The notes under the pieces: model-generated | Seen by the model: only the letters and a program-made list of their open reading frames with translations | What the model was told of the DNA's origin: nothing | Database searches by the model: none | Program-made: the position numbers and the translations under genes | Part shown: positions 36,375 to 45,525 of the stretch, one piece after another | Layout: each line of letters opens with the position of its first letter | Numbering within the stretch: position 1 is the first letter of the stretch | Assembly: GCF_006516965.1 (NCBI RefSeq) | Contig: NZ_VHLH01000002.1 | Location: 1-64,000 of the forward strand | Length of the DNA stretch: 64,000 nucleotides | Direction of reading: 5' to 3' | Source: Pararhizobium mangrovi | GTDB lineage: Bacteria; Pseudomonadota; Alphaproteobacteria; Rhizobiales; Rhizobiaceae

Positions 36375-37897
36375 GCCAGCCAGTCTCCGAGCAGGAATTC
36401 GAGCGCGCGGTCGAGCCGGATATGGGGCAGCGAAAGCGTCGCGCCTTCGGCCGTGCGTTCGAGCTTGGGCGGGCGGAAGCGCACGAAGTTGAGATCGGGC
36501 ACGAGCGGCGCGTGTTCGTCACCGTGAGGATCGGCGAAGAGGAAATCGGGATTTGCCGGAAGGTCGCCGGGAAAGACCCCGGTCCGCGAATGGCCGTCGA
36601 ACGTCTCGCCGCCGATCTTCTCCCCGGCAAGCGGTGTTCCGACGATGAGCGGCAGGCGCTCGCCGTCGCGTTCGATCTCCGATTCGCGCGTCGCCCGCAC
36701 GGCGGCAAGCGCCATGACCTCGAGGTCGGCCCCGGCGAAATCGATCCGCTCGCCGGCACGGTGAACCAGACGCCGCACGATCGTCTCCAGCCGGTCGTGG
36801 CTTTCGTGATGCAGGTGATCGGCCTTCGTCGCTCCGATCAGGACCCGGTCGATGCGTCGCGTAAGCAGCGAGGCGAGCCAGCTCGACCGTCCCGGACGGA
36901 AGCACGAGAGGATGTCGGCGAGCGCGCGTTCGAGGTCGACGACGGCTTCGTGGCCGGCGTTCATCGCCTGAAGCGCGTCGACGAGGACGATCTGCCGGTC
37001 GAGCCGCGCGAAATGGTTGCGGAAGAACGGCTTCACCACATGGGTCTTGTAGCTTTCGAAGCGTCGCTCCATCATCGCCCAGAGCGAGCCGCGCGGTGCC
37101 TTGCCCGCAGGCAGATCGGGCAACGGCGCGAAGGTGAGGGCGGGCGACCCTTCGAGGTCGCCGGGCATCAGGAACCGGCCGGGCGGCAACGTCGAGAGTG
37201 CGCGCGAATCGGCTTTGCATGCGGCGAGATAGGCCGCGAAGCTTTCGGCGAGTGCACGTGCCTGCCCTTCGTTTTCCGCTTCCTTCGGATCGATCCGGCC
37301 CGTGAGCGCGAGCCAGTCGGCCGCAAGATCGGCCCGCGCGGAGGAACGGGCGAGCGCCGTCGCCTGCTCGCTGAAGGCCCGGAAGTCCTGCCGGAGGAGC
37401 GGCAGGTCGAGCAGCCATTCCCCGGGATAATCGACGATGTCGATCGACAGCTTGCCGCCGGAAAGCAGCCGGCCCCAGGCGCGCGCCGTCTCGTATTCCA
37501 CGGTCAGGCGAAACTGGGAGATCGCGCGTGTGGAGTCCGGCCAGATGCGCTTGTCGACGAGCGCCGAGACGTGATCCTCGTACTGGAAGCGCGGTACCGC
37601 GTCGTCGGGCTGCGGTTCGAGATAGGCCCTGGCGATCCGCCCGGACTGCTGCGCCCGGAACATCGGCAGGCGCCCGCCATGGATCAGATTGTGCGCCAGC
37701 GCGCCAATGAAGACCGTCTTGCCGGCGCGCGAAAGACCCGTGACGCCAAGGCGCATGGTCGGTTGAACGAGCCCCGCCGTTCGGTCGGCGAGGTTGTCGA
37801 AGGCGATCCGGGCGTCGTCGGAAAAACTCGTCAGCGAGGCAGGCAATTCGGGGGCGGCTCCGGTATCGGGGCAAACGGCAAGGCGGGGCACCCGCAT
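36371..37897 (-). CDS. ycjX: YcjX/DUF463 family P-loop NTPase
   Basis: A 508-residue predicted GTPase-like protein. The Walker A motif is GVTGLSRAGKTVFIGALAHN near residue 53, and IVDYPGEWLLDLPLL resembles a switch II region. Also typical of the family are FLMPGDLEGSPALTFAPLP in the middle and GATKADHLHHESHDRLE, a TKAD-type base-recognition motif. The cellular role is unknown; structural work on homologues shows GTP binding. It is the first gene of the ycjX-ycjF pair and divergent from dksA. Confidence 0.92.
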   Translation of the reverse strand: MRVPRLAVCPDTGAAPELPASLTSFSDDARIAFDNLADRTAGLVQPTMRLGVTGLSRAGKTVFIGALAHNLIHGGRLPMFRAQQSGRIARAYLEPQPDDAVPRFQYEDHVSALVDKRIWPDSTRAISQFRLTVEYETARAWGRLLSGGKLSIDIVDYPGEWLLDLPLLRQDFRAFSEQATALARSSARADLAADWLALTGRIDPKEAENEGQARALAESFAAYLAACKADSRALSTLPPGRFLMPGDLEGSPALTFAPLPDLPAGKAPRGSLWAMMERRFESYKTHVVKPFFRNHFARLDRQIVLVDALQAMNAGHEAVVDLERALADILSCFRPGRSSWLASLLTRRIDRVLIGATKADHLHHESHDRLETIVRRLVHRAGERIDFAGADLEVMALAAVRATRESEIERDGERLPLIVGTPLAGEKIGGETFDGHSRTGVFPGDLPANPDFLFADPHGDEHAPLVPDLNFVRFRPPKLERTAEGATLSLPHIRLDRALEFLLGDWLA

Positions 37898-38204
37898 CGT
37901 GCGACACGGTCGCGCGCATATAAGACCGCCCGGGCGCGCTGAAAAGGAGCCGGCGACACGCTGCGCGCCCCGGTTGACGCTTTTGAGAAGGCGAACCCTT
38001 CCGGCAATGCAGCCAGAGCGGGCATTGCTGCCTATCCGCGCGCCATCACGAAGCTGTCATATTTTTATCAGCGTAAAGAATGGGATATTCCGAAAACCTG
38101 AGATCGTCAGGCAACGGGAAAGGCGCATTTTTGCGCTTGTAAGGCACCCGGGCGAAGATTATACACCGCCCAAAAAAGATAACTGTGTGAGCGGGAGAGT
38201 TGTG
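37898..38204. other. 307-base divergent intergenic region between ycjX and dksA
   Basis: It should contain both promoters. The section from about 38050 to 38190 is AT-rich. A small stem-loop (AGGCGCA / TGCGCTT around a TTTT loop, 38121-38138) lies about 65 bases upstream of dksA and would be in its leader. I see no gene. Confidence 0.55.
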
Positions 38205-38624
38205 TTGGCTGAAAACAGGGATCTTTCCTCCTACATTCCCTCGGACGACGAGGAGTTCATGAACGCCGATCAGCGGGCGTATTTCCGTGCGAAGCTCTAT
38301 GCCTGGAAGGAAGATATCCTGCGTGAGGCACGCGAAACGCTCGGGCATCTCGCGACCGACAACTCGAACCATCCCGACGTCGCCGATCGCGCATCTTCCG
38401 AAACCGACCGGGCGATCGAGCTTCGTGCCCGCGACCGGCAGCGCAAGCTGATCGCCAAGATCGACGCCGCGCTCCAGCGCATCGAGGAAGGGACGTACGG
38501 CTACTGCGAGGAGACCGGCGAGCCGATCAGCCTCAAGCGCCTCGACGCCCGGCCGATCGCCACGCTTTCGCTGGAAGCGCAGGAACGCCACGAGCGACGC
38601 GAGAAGGTCTATCGCGACGAATGA
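38205..38624 (+). CDS. dksA: DksA-type RNA polymerase-binding transcription factor, single-Cys form
   Basis: A 139-residue RNA polymerase secondary-channel regulator that acts with (p)ppGpp in the stringent response. The coiled-coil tip has the essential D-x-x-D-x-A motif (Asp58, Asp61, Ala63). The C-terminal globular domain keeps only one of the four usual zinc-ligand cysteines (Cys101 in YGYCEETGEPI); the others are replaced in RPIATLSLEAQERH. Such one-cysteine forms are known in alphaproteobacteria, for example Rhodobacter sphaeroides RSP2654. I chose TTG 38205 as start because GGGAGA at 38193-38198 is well spaced; GTG 38202 is a near alternative. The frame runs much further upstream but that part is not family-like. 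Confidence 0.9.
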   Translation: MAENRDLSSYIPSDDEEFMNADQRAYFRAKLYAWKEDILREARETLGHLATDNSNHPDVADRASSETDRAIELRARDRQRKLIAKIDAALQRIEEGTYGYCEETGEPISLKRLDARPIATLSLEAQERHERREKVYRDE

Positions 38625-38654
38625 TGCCGAGCGCGGGCGGGGCGTTCGTCCGCC

Positions 38655-39566
38655 CTACCTGCGGTTGGTGATTTCGCCGAGCAGCTTCGACATTTCGGCA
38701 TCGACGGCGTCGTCGCGTTCGTCGCCCGTTCCCTTCGATGCGGTGCGCTCGCGTCCCTCCGGTTTCGGGTTCGGCGCGGAACCCGCACGCGCCTGGCGTG
38801 CATTCGCGTCGGAAAGAACATCCTCGAAGGCGCGATCCGGCGCCTGCCTTTCGCGCCGTTCGTCTCCCGGTTCGTTCCGTCCTCGCGGCCTCGTATCCGT
38901 TGCGGACGAGCCGAAGCTTTCCGTCTCCGCATAGGCCTGCGCATGCACCGGAGCCGGTGAATGGCCCGGCCGGGCGTCCGTCATGTGCGATCCGTCCTCG
39001 TTCGAACCGAAGACACGCGAGCGCTGGCTTTCGAGAACGCCGGCGACGTCCTGGGGAAGTGGGGCGGGTTCAAAAGCGTTCTCGTCCCGGTTCGCGGCCT
39101 CCCGCCTTTCACCGGTCCTTCGTTCCCGAACCTCCGGCTGCGATGCGTCGCTCGATGCGGCGACCGAACGGAAGCTTTCATCCCGGGCCGCGCCATTCGC
39201 CGGCAGCGCCTGCCGGTCGGTATCCGCCACCCGCTCGCGCGACGCCGGGACGATCTCGTCGTCGGCCGCATGCGTCGCTGCAGGGATACCGCTTTCGACG
39301 ATGAGGTCGCCCGGTCCGCCGACCATGACGAGATGCTCGACGTCGTCGCGCCGAATCAGCAGAAGGCGGCGTCGCTGGTCGACCGCAACGGAATCGACGA
39401 CGGCGAGGCGCGGTTGCCGGTCGCGTCCGCCGCGGCGGCGAATCCCCGGCCCGACGCGCCCGCGCCAGGCCCGCGCCGCGAGTGCGAAGGCGACGAGCGC
39501 GAGGCCGACGACGATGGTCGCGGCGACGAGCTTGATGCCGAGGGATGCGTCGAGGTCGGGGAACAT
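38655..39566 (-). CDS. FliO-like membrane protein with long disordered tail
   Basis: A 303-residue protein. One N-terminal membrane helix (LVAATIVVGLALVAFALAA) is followed by a short FliO-like domain with LAVVDSVAVDQRRRLLLIRR and VEHLVMVGGPGDLIVES. Roughly 190 residues of polar, Arg/Glu/Pro-rich, apparently disordered sequence follow, ending in AEMSKLLGEITNRR. Rhizobial proteins of this layout are often annotated as flagellar biosynthesis protein FliO, but no flagellar gene is nearby, so a true export role is doubtful. GGAGA precedes the ATG at 39566. It is convergent with dksA and divergent from cckA. Confidence 0.68.
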   Translation of the reverse strand: MFPDLDASLGIKLVAATIVVGLALVAFALAARAWRGRVGPGIRRRGGRDRQPRLAVVDSVAVDQRRRLLLIRRDDVEHLVMVGGPGDLIVESGIPAATHAADDEIVPASRERVADTDRQALPANGAARDESFRSVAASSDASQPEVRERRTGERREAANRDENAFEPAPLPQDVAGVLESQRSRVFGSNEDGSHMTDARPGHSPAPVHAQAYAETESFGSSATDTRPRGRNEPGDERRERQAPDRAFEDVLSDANARQARAGSAPNPKPEGRERTASKGTGDERDDAVDAEMSKLLGEITNRR

Positions 39567-39613
39567 GCCGTCTCCATAGCGCCGGATCGCGCGACCCGAA
39601 TGCCGCCTGCACC

Positions 39614-39635
39614 GGGTGCCCATGGGGTGCCCATG
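39614..39635. repeat. 11-bp perfect tandem repeat
   Basis: GGGTGCCCATG occurs twice head to tail, each unit containing the small palindrome GGGTGCCC. It lies 21 bases upstream of the orphan terminator and 48 bases from the divergent FliO-like gene start. Confidence 0.8.
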
Positions 39636-39655
39636 AAGCCTTTCGTAAACCCTCC

Positions 39656-39677
39656 AGAGCCTTTGAGGCTCTTTTTT
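39656..39677 (+). terminator. Orphan intrinsic terminator upstream of cckA
   Basis: A perfect 7-bp stem AGAGCCT / AGGCTCT with a 3-base loop and a run of six T (39672-39677). It is a textbook + strand terminator, about 200 bases before the cckA ATG and only 90 bases from the divergent minus-strand gene start. It would end a short RNA or attenuate a cckA leader transcript. Confidence 0.8.
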
Positions 39678-39875
39678 GGCGTCATTGCACAGATTTTCGA
39701 AGCTACACAGTGGTGAGCGGCGTGCGAAAATGGGAATAACGGTGAACGGCAGACCAACGCGAATCGGAGTGCACGGCGCGCCCATGTCCGGACTCGAAAC
39801 TTCGCCCGCTCCGATTTGCGGAAAGACCGGCAGTACGCCTGCGCGCCGATCGCCAGGGTTTCGGCGGGCCTCTTG

Positions 39876-42473
39876 ATGGCGCGTGAAACCGCACAGAAGG
39901 GCACGGCACGGCCCGAGCCGATCGTCGATCGCGGCACGCATCCGCGTACCGCGCCGCGCCTCGTCCTCTTGGCGATCATCCTGATCGCCGCGGCAGGCGC
40001 CTTCATCGTCTATCAGGACCGGCTCGACAACGAGGCGATGCTCGCGCTCCTCGGCGTGCTCGCCATGATGGGCATCTTCTTCCTCGTCTCGGCCGTCATC
40101 GGCTTCATCCAGGTGATGCCGCATTCGGGGTCCGACCCGCTGGCACGCGCCTATCTCGACGCGCACCCGGACGGCATCGTCATCACCGATGCCGGCGATC
40201 GCGTCATCTACGCCAACCAAGCCTACGCACGGCTGACCGGCGCCTCGAACGCGCGCGAACTCCAGACCGTCGAAGGCATGCTCTCGCGCTTCAAGGAATC
40301 GACGGAAGCGGTCTACCGCCTGACGAATGCGCTTCGCGACGGCAGGGCGGACCAGGAAGAGTTCCGCCTGATGCGTTCGCTCGACGTCCAGGCGCGGGGC
40401 GAGGGCGCGCACTGGTATCGGCTCGGCGCGCGCCCGCTCGAGACCGGCCGTCGCGGCGAACCGCTGCGCGCATGGCAGCTTTCCGACATCACGCGCGAGC
40501 GGGAAGACCAGGAGCGCTTCTTCAAGGAACTCCAGCACGCGATCGACTATCTCGACCACGCGCCGGCCGGCTTCTTCTCCGCCGGAGAGCGCGGCGACAT
40601 CGTCTATCTGAACGCGACGCTCGCCGATTGGCTCGGTATCGACCTCGCCCGCTTCCGCCCCGGCGCGATCTCGCTCGACGAACTGGTCGCCGGCGAGGGC
40701 ATGTCGCTGATCGACAGCGTGCGCGCCGAACCCGGCGCCAACCGCACGGCCATGCTCGACCTCGACATGCTGAAGGCGAGCGGCCAGAGCCTGCCCGTGA
40801 CGCTTCTCCACCGGGTTTCGGCGACGCGGGACGGGGCGCCCGGCGAAAGCCGCACCATCGTGCTCGGCCGCGGCGAGACGGGCTCGGCGGTGGCCGGCGG
40901 AAGCGCTGCGGAGATGCGCTTCACGCGCTTTTTCAACAACACGCCGATGGCGATCGCATCGGTCGACGCGGACGGGCGGATCCTGCGCACCAACGCGCCG
41001 TTCCTGAAGATGTTTTCCGGCGTCATCTCGCTCGACGAGATGGACAACGGCGCGCAGTTCGAGATCGTCGTCGGCCGCACCTCCCTCGACGCGTTCGAGA
41101 CGGCGCTCGCCGCCGCCCGCGACGGGCAGGGCGAGATCGCCCCCGTCGAAGCGCGCCATCCCGGAAACGACGAGCGCCACGTGCGCTTCTACGTCAACGC
41201 CGTGATCGACCGGGCCGGCAGCGAGCCGGAGGAGGCCGCGATCATCTACGCCGTCGAGACGACGGAGCAGAAGGCGCTCGAAAACCAGATGGCGCAGACG
41301 CAGAAGATGAACGCGGTCGGCACGCTCGCCGGCGGCATCGCACACGATTTCAACAACGTGCTGACCGCCGTCCTGCTTTCCGCCGATCATCTGCTGTTGT
41401 CCCTGCGCCCGTCGGACGCGAGCTTCGCCGACCTGATGGAGATCAAGCGCAACGCCAACCGGGCGGCCGTGCTCGTGCGCCAGTTGCTGGCCTTCTCGCG
41501 CAAGCAGACGATGCGCCCGACGGTCCTGCAGATGACGGACGTGATCGGCGACCTGCGGATGCTCGTCGACCGGCTGACGGGCACGAACGTTCGCCTGGTG
41601 ATCGACTACGGCCGCGATCTCTGGTCGGTGAAGACCGATATCGGCCAGTTCGAGCAGGTCGTCATCAACCTTTCGGTCAACGCACGCGACGCCATGCCCG
41701 AAGGCGGCACGCTGACCATCCGGCTGCGCAACCGGCCGGCCGCAGAGGTGCGCGAACTCGGCCTGCGCGATCTGCCCGAAGCCGACTACGTGCTGATCGA
41801 GGTCGAGGACGAGGGCAGCGGCATCGAGCCCGAGGTCCTGGAAAAGATCTTCGAACCGTTCTTCACCACCAAGGAAGTCGGCAAGGGCACCGGGCTCGGC
41901 CTCTCGATGGTCTACGGCATCGTCAAGCAGTCGGGCGGCTACATCTATCCGGATTCGCAGGTCGGCCGCGGCACGACCTTTTCCATCTACCTTCCCCGTC
42001 ACATCGAGGAAGCCTTGCCGGAAGGCGAGGATGGAGCGGCGGGCTCCCCTCAACAAACGGTGCCGACCATTGCGGACACCGACGACGAGCCCACGGACCT
42101 CACCGGCGGCTCGGCCGTCGTCCTGCTCGTCGAGGACGAAGAGGCGGTGCGCCGCGGCGGCAAGCGCATGCTCGAAACCCGCGGCTACGTCGTGCACGAG
42201 GCGACGTCGGGCGTCGAGGCGCTGGAGGTGATGCGCGAACTCGACGGCCAGGTCGACGTCGTCGTTTCGGACGTCGTCATGCCGGAAATGGACGGCCCGA
42301 GCCTCCTGCGCGAGTTGCGCAAGGACTATCCGGACCTGAAGTTCATCTTCGTTTCCGGCTATGCCGAGGACGCCTTTGCGAAGAACCTGCCTGCGGACGC
42401 CGAATTCGGCTTTCTTGCCAAGCCGTTCTCGCTGAAGCAGCTGGCGGTATCGGTGCGCGAGATCCTGGACTAG
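39876..42473 (+). CDS. cckA: Cell-cycle hybrid histidine kinase CckA
   Basis: An 865-residue hybrid kinase that starts the phosphorelay CckA-ChpT-CtrA/CpdR controlling the alphaproteobacterial cell cycle. Two N-terminal membrane helices (about residues 29-45 and 55-75) are followed by PAS domains ([18 protein letters not shown] and [16 protein letters not shown]). The HisKA domain has the acceptor His490 in [12 protein letters not shown]. The HATPase domain shows the N box ([10 protein letters not shown]), EDEGSGI and [11 protein letters not shown]. The C-terminal receiver has Asp799 in [13 protein letters not shown]. The ATG at 39876 is the family start; the frame extends to 39816. Confidence 0.96.
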   Translation: MARETAQKGTARPEPIVDRGTHPRTAPRLVLLAIILIAAAGAFIVYQDRLDNEAMLALLGVLAMMGIFFLVSAVIGFIQVMPHSGSDPLARAYLDAHPDGIVITDAGDRVIYANQAYARLTGASNARELQTVEGMLSRFKESTEAVYRLTNALRDGRADQEEFRLMRSLDVQARGEGAHWYRLGARPLETGRRGEPLRAWQLSDITREREDQERFFKELQHAIDYLDHAPAGFFSAGERGDIVYLNATLADWLGIDLARFRPGAISLDELVAGEGMSLIDSVRAEPGANRTAMLDLDMLKASGQSLPVTLLHRVSATRDGAPGESRTIVLGRGETGSAVAGGSAAEMRFTRFFNNTPMAIASVDADGRILRTNAPFLKMFSGVISLDEMDNGAQFEIVVGRTSLDAFETALAAARDGQGEIAPVEARHPGNDERHVRFYVNAVIDRAGSEPEEAAIIYAVETTEQKALENQMAQTQKMNAVGTLAGGIAHDFNNVLTAVLLSADHLLLSLRPSDASFADLMEIKRNANRAAVLVRQLLAFSRKQTMRPTVLQMTDVIGDLRMLVDRLTGTNVRLVIDYGRDLWSVKTDIGQFEQVVINLSVNARDAMPEGGTLTIRLRNRPAAEVRELGLRDLPEADYVLIEVEDEGSGIEPEVLEKIFEPFFTTKEVGKGTGLGLSMVYGIVKQSGGYIYPDSQVGRGTTFSIYLPRHIEEALPEGEDGAAGSPQQTVPTIADTDDEPTDLTGGSAVVLLVEDEEAVRRGGKRMLETRGYVVHEATSGVEALEVMRELDGQVDVVVSDVVMPEMDGPSLLRELRKDYPDLKFIFVSGYAEDAFAKNLPADAEFGFLAKPFSLKQLAVSVREILD

Positions 42474-42554
42474 TCCTGCCCCAGTAGCATCATCAAGCCG
42501 CCGCAATTGTTGCGATAAAGGCGTTCCGGGTCACAAAGCGAGGGAAATCTGCCC

Positions 42555-43253
42555 ATGTCCAAGCCGATCACGTTCAACACGCTCATCATGAAGCCGGTCA
42601 GGTACAAGTCGATCATCGCGCTGACGACTTCGCTCGCGCTGCTCGGCGCGTGCACGACCGACCCCTATACGGGCCAGCAGAAGATTTCGAACACGGCCGG
42701 CGGCGCGGCACTCGGCGCCGCTGCCGGTGCGGGCCTCGGCCTGCTTGCCGGCGGCAACGACCGGCGCAATGCGCTGATCGGTGCGGGCATCGGCGCGCTC
42801 GCCGGCGGTGCGGTCGGCAATTACATGGACCGGCAGGAGGACCAGCTTCGCGCCGAGCTTCGCGGCACGGGCGTATCCGTCACGCGCGAGGGCGACCGGA
42901 TCATCCTCAACATGCCGTCGAACATCACCTTCCAGACCGACCAGGCGGACATCCAGTCCGGCTTCTATCCGACGCTCAATTCGGTCGCGCGGGTGCTGCA
43001 GAAGTTCGACCGTTCGCTGGTGAACGTCTACGGCTTCACCGATTCGACCGGTTCGGATTCCTACAACTACGATCTGTCGCAGCGCCGGGCGCAGTCGGTC
43101 GGCAGTTATCTTTCGAGCCAAGGCATCGATCCGCGGCGCCTCGACGTGCGCGGCTTCGGCGAAACGCAGCCGATCGCCTCGAACGACACCGAAAGCGGGC
43201 GTGCCCAGAACCGTCGCGTCGAGATCGAGATCGCGCCGCTGCGCGAAAGCTGA
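42555..43253 (+). CDS. OmpA-family outer-membrane lipoprotein
   Basis: A 232-residue lipoprotein. A hydrophobic signal ends in the lipobox LLGAC (Cys33 from this start). A Gly/Ala-rich segment (GGAALGAAAGAGLGLLAGG and GAGIGALAGGAVGNYMD) follows, a glycine-zipper type region, then a C-terminal OmpA peptidoglycan-binding domain with VYGFTDSTGSDSYNYDLSQR and GFGETQPIASNDTESGRAQN. It should tether outer membrane to peptidoglycan (YiaD-like). AGGGAAA supports the ATG at 42555; ATG 42591 would give a more usual signal length (Cys21) but has no ribosome binding site. Confidence 0.92.
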   Translation: MSKPITFNTLIMKPVRYKSIIALTTSLALLGACTTDPYTGQQKISNTAGGAALGAAAGAGLGLLAGGNDRRNALIGAGIGALAGGAVGNYMDRQEDQLRAELRGTGVSVTREGDRIILNMPSNITFQTDQADIQSGFYPTLNSVARVLQKFDRSLVNVYGFTDSTGSDSYNYDLSQRRAQSVGSYLSSQGIDPRRLDVRGFGETQPIASNDTESGRAQNRRVEIEIAPLRES

Positions 43254-43291
43254 GCCGAAGGGCGACAGACGCGAACGATCAGTGCAAGCGT

Positions 43292-43322
43292 GAAAGATGC
43301 CCGGTTCGTCCGGGCATCTTTC
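43292..43322. terminator. Bidirectional terminator between the OmpA lipoprotein gene and psuG
   Basis: A perfect 13-bp stem (GAAAGATGCCCGG / CCGGGCATCTTTC) with a 5-base loop. It lies in the 70 bases between the convergent stops, with AAAG and CTTTC flanks suited to both directions. Confidence 0.85.
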
Positions 43323-43323
43323 G

Positions 43324-44241
43324 TCAGGCGGCGAGCGCCACGGCGATCCGTGCGGCAAGGCGCGCATTGCTGCGGACCAGCGCGATGTTCGTCGCGAGGC
43401 TTCGACCGTCACTCAGACGATAGATTTCGGACAGCAGGAAGGGCGTCACTTCCTTGCGCGCGATGCCCTGACGCTTCGCCGTATCGAGCGCAGCGGCAAT
43501 ATGCGCTTCCATCTCGCTGCGCGGGATCTCGTCGGCCGCGTCCACCGGATTGGCGACCAGCATGCCGCCTTCGATGCCGAGCCGTTCACGCGTCGCCTGG
43601 AAACGTGCGATCGCCGGCGCATCCGGCAGGGTCAGCGGGCTCGGCAGCCCGGAATCACGCGACCAGAACGCCGGAAAGGTCTCGCTCGCGCAGGTGACGA
43701 CCGGCACGCCGCGGGTCTCGAGCGCTTCGAGCGTCTTCGGAATATCGAGAAGCGCCTTGGCACCGGCCGATACGACGAGGACGGGCGTACGTGCCAGTTC
43801 GTCGATATCCGCGGAGATGTCGAAGCTTTCCTCCGCACCGCGGTGGACGCCGCCGATGCCCCCCGTCGCGAAGACGCGGATGCCTGCCATCTCGGCCGCG
43901 ATCATCGTCGCGGCGACGGTGGTCGAGCCGGTCCGGCCTTCGGCGATCGCGTAGGCGAGGTCGGCGCGCGAAAGCTTCAGGGCGTCCTTCGTCTGCGCGA
44001 GTGCTGCGAGGTCGTCGTCTCCCAGGCCGATATGCAGCCGACCGTCGATCACGACGATCGTCGCCGGCACGGCACCTTCCTCGCGGATGAGAGCCTCGAC
44101 CCCGCGCGCCATCTCCAGATTGCCGGGCCACGGCATGCCGTGGGTGATGATCGTCGATTCGAGGGCGACGAGCGGCTTGCCGGCGCGCAGGGCATCGTTC
44201 ACCTCGCATGAAACATGGAAATTCGCGGTCTCTTCGCTCAC
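43324..44241 (-). CDS. psuG: Pseudouridine-5'-phosphate glycosidase
   Basis: A 305-residue enzyme cleaving the C-C glycosidic bond of pseudouridine 5'-phosphate to uracil and ribose 5-phosphate. Family motifs are LVALESTIITHGMPWPGN, FATGGIGGVHRGAEESFDIS, VVSAGAKALLDIPKTLE, GIEGGMLVANPVDAADEIP and GKEVTPFLL-like RKEVTPFLLSEI. I propose GTG 44241 as start: it gives the usual family length and leaves 43 bases after psuK. The frame reaches an ATG at 44331, but that start would add 30 unconserved residues and overlap psuK. It forms an operon with the pseudouridine kinase gene. Confidence 0.93.
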   Translation of the reverse strand: MSEETANFHVSCEVNDALRAGKPLVALESTIITHGMPWPGNLEMARGVEALIREEGAVPATIVVIDGRLHIGLGDDDLAALAQTKDALKLSRADLAYAIAEGRTGSTTVAATMIAAEMAGIRVFATGGIGGVHRGAEESFDISADIDELARTPVLVVSAGAKALLDIPKTLEALETRGVPVVTCASETFPAFWSRDSGLPSPLTLPDAPAIARFQATRERLGIEGGMLVANPVDAADEIPRSEMEAHIAAALDTAKRQGIARKEVTPFLLSEIYRLSDGRSLATNIALVRSNARLAARIAVALAA

Positions 44242-44284
44242 GGGTATTAGGTCCAATCGATCGGCAGGGAGGGGAAGTCTCGTT

Positions 44285-45241
44285 TCAAAACAGGCGTTCG
44301 GCGGGAGGAACGGCATCGTCGGCCCCTTCAAGCGCCATGCGGTCTATGGTCGTCGGTGCCGCGGCATGCGAGGACACGGCGAAGGCTGCCGCGGCGGTGC
44401 CGAAGCGCAGCGCCTCGGCAGTCGAGGAGCCGGCGAGCGTCGCGTGGACGAAGCCGGCCGCAAGCGCATCGCCAGCCCCCGTCACGTCCGCCACCCGGTC
44501 GAGAGGTGCGGGCGGGACGTGCCAGCATCCGCCACCGTCGAACGCGCAGGCGCCTTCGCTGCCGAACGTGATCACCCCGCGCGCGAGGCCCTTCTCGGAA
44601 AGGATGCGGGCGAGCGCGCCGGGTGCGGTTTGTCCAGTATCGCCGAGCGTTCGGGCCTCGGCGGCGTTCATGAAGAGCCCCGAAAGGCTTCCAAGGACCG
44701 GCCGCAACCGGACGACCTTTGCCGGCGAGATGGCGATCGCGAATAACGGTACGTCCGCGCCGGCGCAAGCGGCGGCAAGCGCCTTCAGCGTTTCGCCGGG
44801 AAGGTTCGCATCCGTCACGACCGCCGGGGCGGCCGCGATCGCATCGCGCAGGTCGCGGCGCATGATCTGTTTCGGGCCGAAACGGTCGTAGAGCGCCATG
44901 TCGGCGAGCCCCACCACGAGGTCGCCGTCGGCGCCGAGAATGGCCGTATAGGTCGGGGTCGCGCGGTCTAGAAACGTCAGAGGTGTATCGAGGATCCCTG
45001 CCGCAGCGGCTGCCTCGGCAACGATCTCGCCGGCCGGATCGCCGCCGCGCGGTGCGACGAGGCGAACCGAATGGCCGAGCCGGGCCAAGCTCGATGCGGC
45101 GTTGAGGACACCACCACCGGCTTCCGCCCGCCAGGTGCCGGGATTGCTGGCGCCCGGACGGGTCGCCCCGGCCACGGTGCCGCGATAGTCGACATGGGCA
45201 CCGCCGATCGCCAGAAGGCAGGGGCGTGTCGGATCGGTCAT
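44285..45241 (-). CDS. psuK: PfkB-family carbohydrate kinase, probable pseudouridine kinase
   Basis: A 318-residue ribokinase-like sugar kinase. The N-terminal substrate motif LLAIGGAHVDYRGTVAG and RAEAGGGVLNAASSLARLG (PfkB signature 1) are present, as is the C-terminal VADVTGAGDALAAGFVHATL with catalytic Asp (signature 2). Position directly upstream of psuG indicates that it phosphorylates pseudouridine to the PsuG substrate. ATG 45241 follows GAGGGA; an in-frame ATG at 45319 is unlikely. No dedicated pseudouridine transporter is adjacent. Confidence 0.9.
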   Translation of the reverse strand: MTDPTRPCLLAIGGAHVDYRGTVAGATRPGASNPGTWRAEAGGGVLNAASSLARLGHSVRLVAPRGGDPAGEIVAEAAAAAGILDTPLTFLDRATPTYTAILGADGDLVVGLADMALYDRFGPKQIMRRDLRDAIAAAPAVVTDANLPGETLKALAAACAGADVPLFAIAISPAKVVRLRPVLGSLSGLFMNAAEARTLGDTGQTAPGALARILSEKGLARGVITFGSEGACAFDGGGCWHVPPAPLDRVADVTGAGDALAAGFVHATLAGSSTAEALRFGTAAAAFAVSSHAAAPTTIDRMALEGADDAVPPAERLF

Positions 45242-45525
45242 GCGTCCCTCGATTCCGGCATCGTGCGCATCGGCGCGCACGACGATGCGCGCTGCGAACG
45301 GGTGGCAGGGCGGCTTCATACGCTGGACCAGCTCCGGGACTCAAGGCCGGAACGCGCCTGCCTGCAAGACGCGGCATGGCGCATGTTCGCGCGGGGAGCC
45401 CGTGCGCCATCCGAAAGACGTCCGCCGATGGTCTTTTCGCGGCTTTTGTTCTAGGTAGATCAGTAGGCGTCGAGCCTTCCGACGGGCGCGCCGAGGCACG
45501 ATATCAAGGGTAAGGAGGAGACCCG

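Larger units (their letters stand above)
39567..39875. other. 309-base intergenic region upstream of cckA
   Basis: Contains a perfect tandem duplication of GGGTGCCCATG (39614-39624 and 39625-39635) and a strong + strand intrinsic terminator at 39656-39677, although no + strand gene precedes it. The remaining 200 bases should contain the cckA promoter. Confidence 0.65.

Noticed and set aside
38655-42506. A 1283-residue minus-strand frame spanning the FliO-like gene, the cckA region and beyond
   Set aside because: Only its last 303 residues are protein-like; the remainder is antisense to cckA, which is unambiguous on the + strand.
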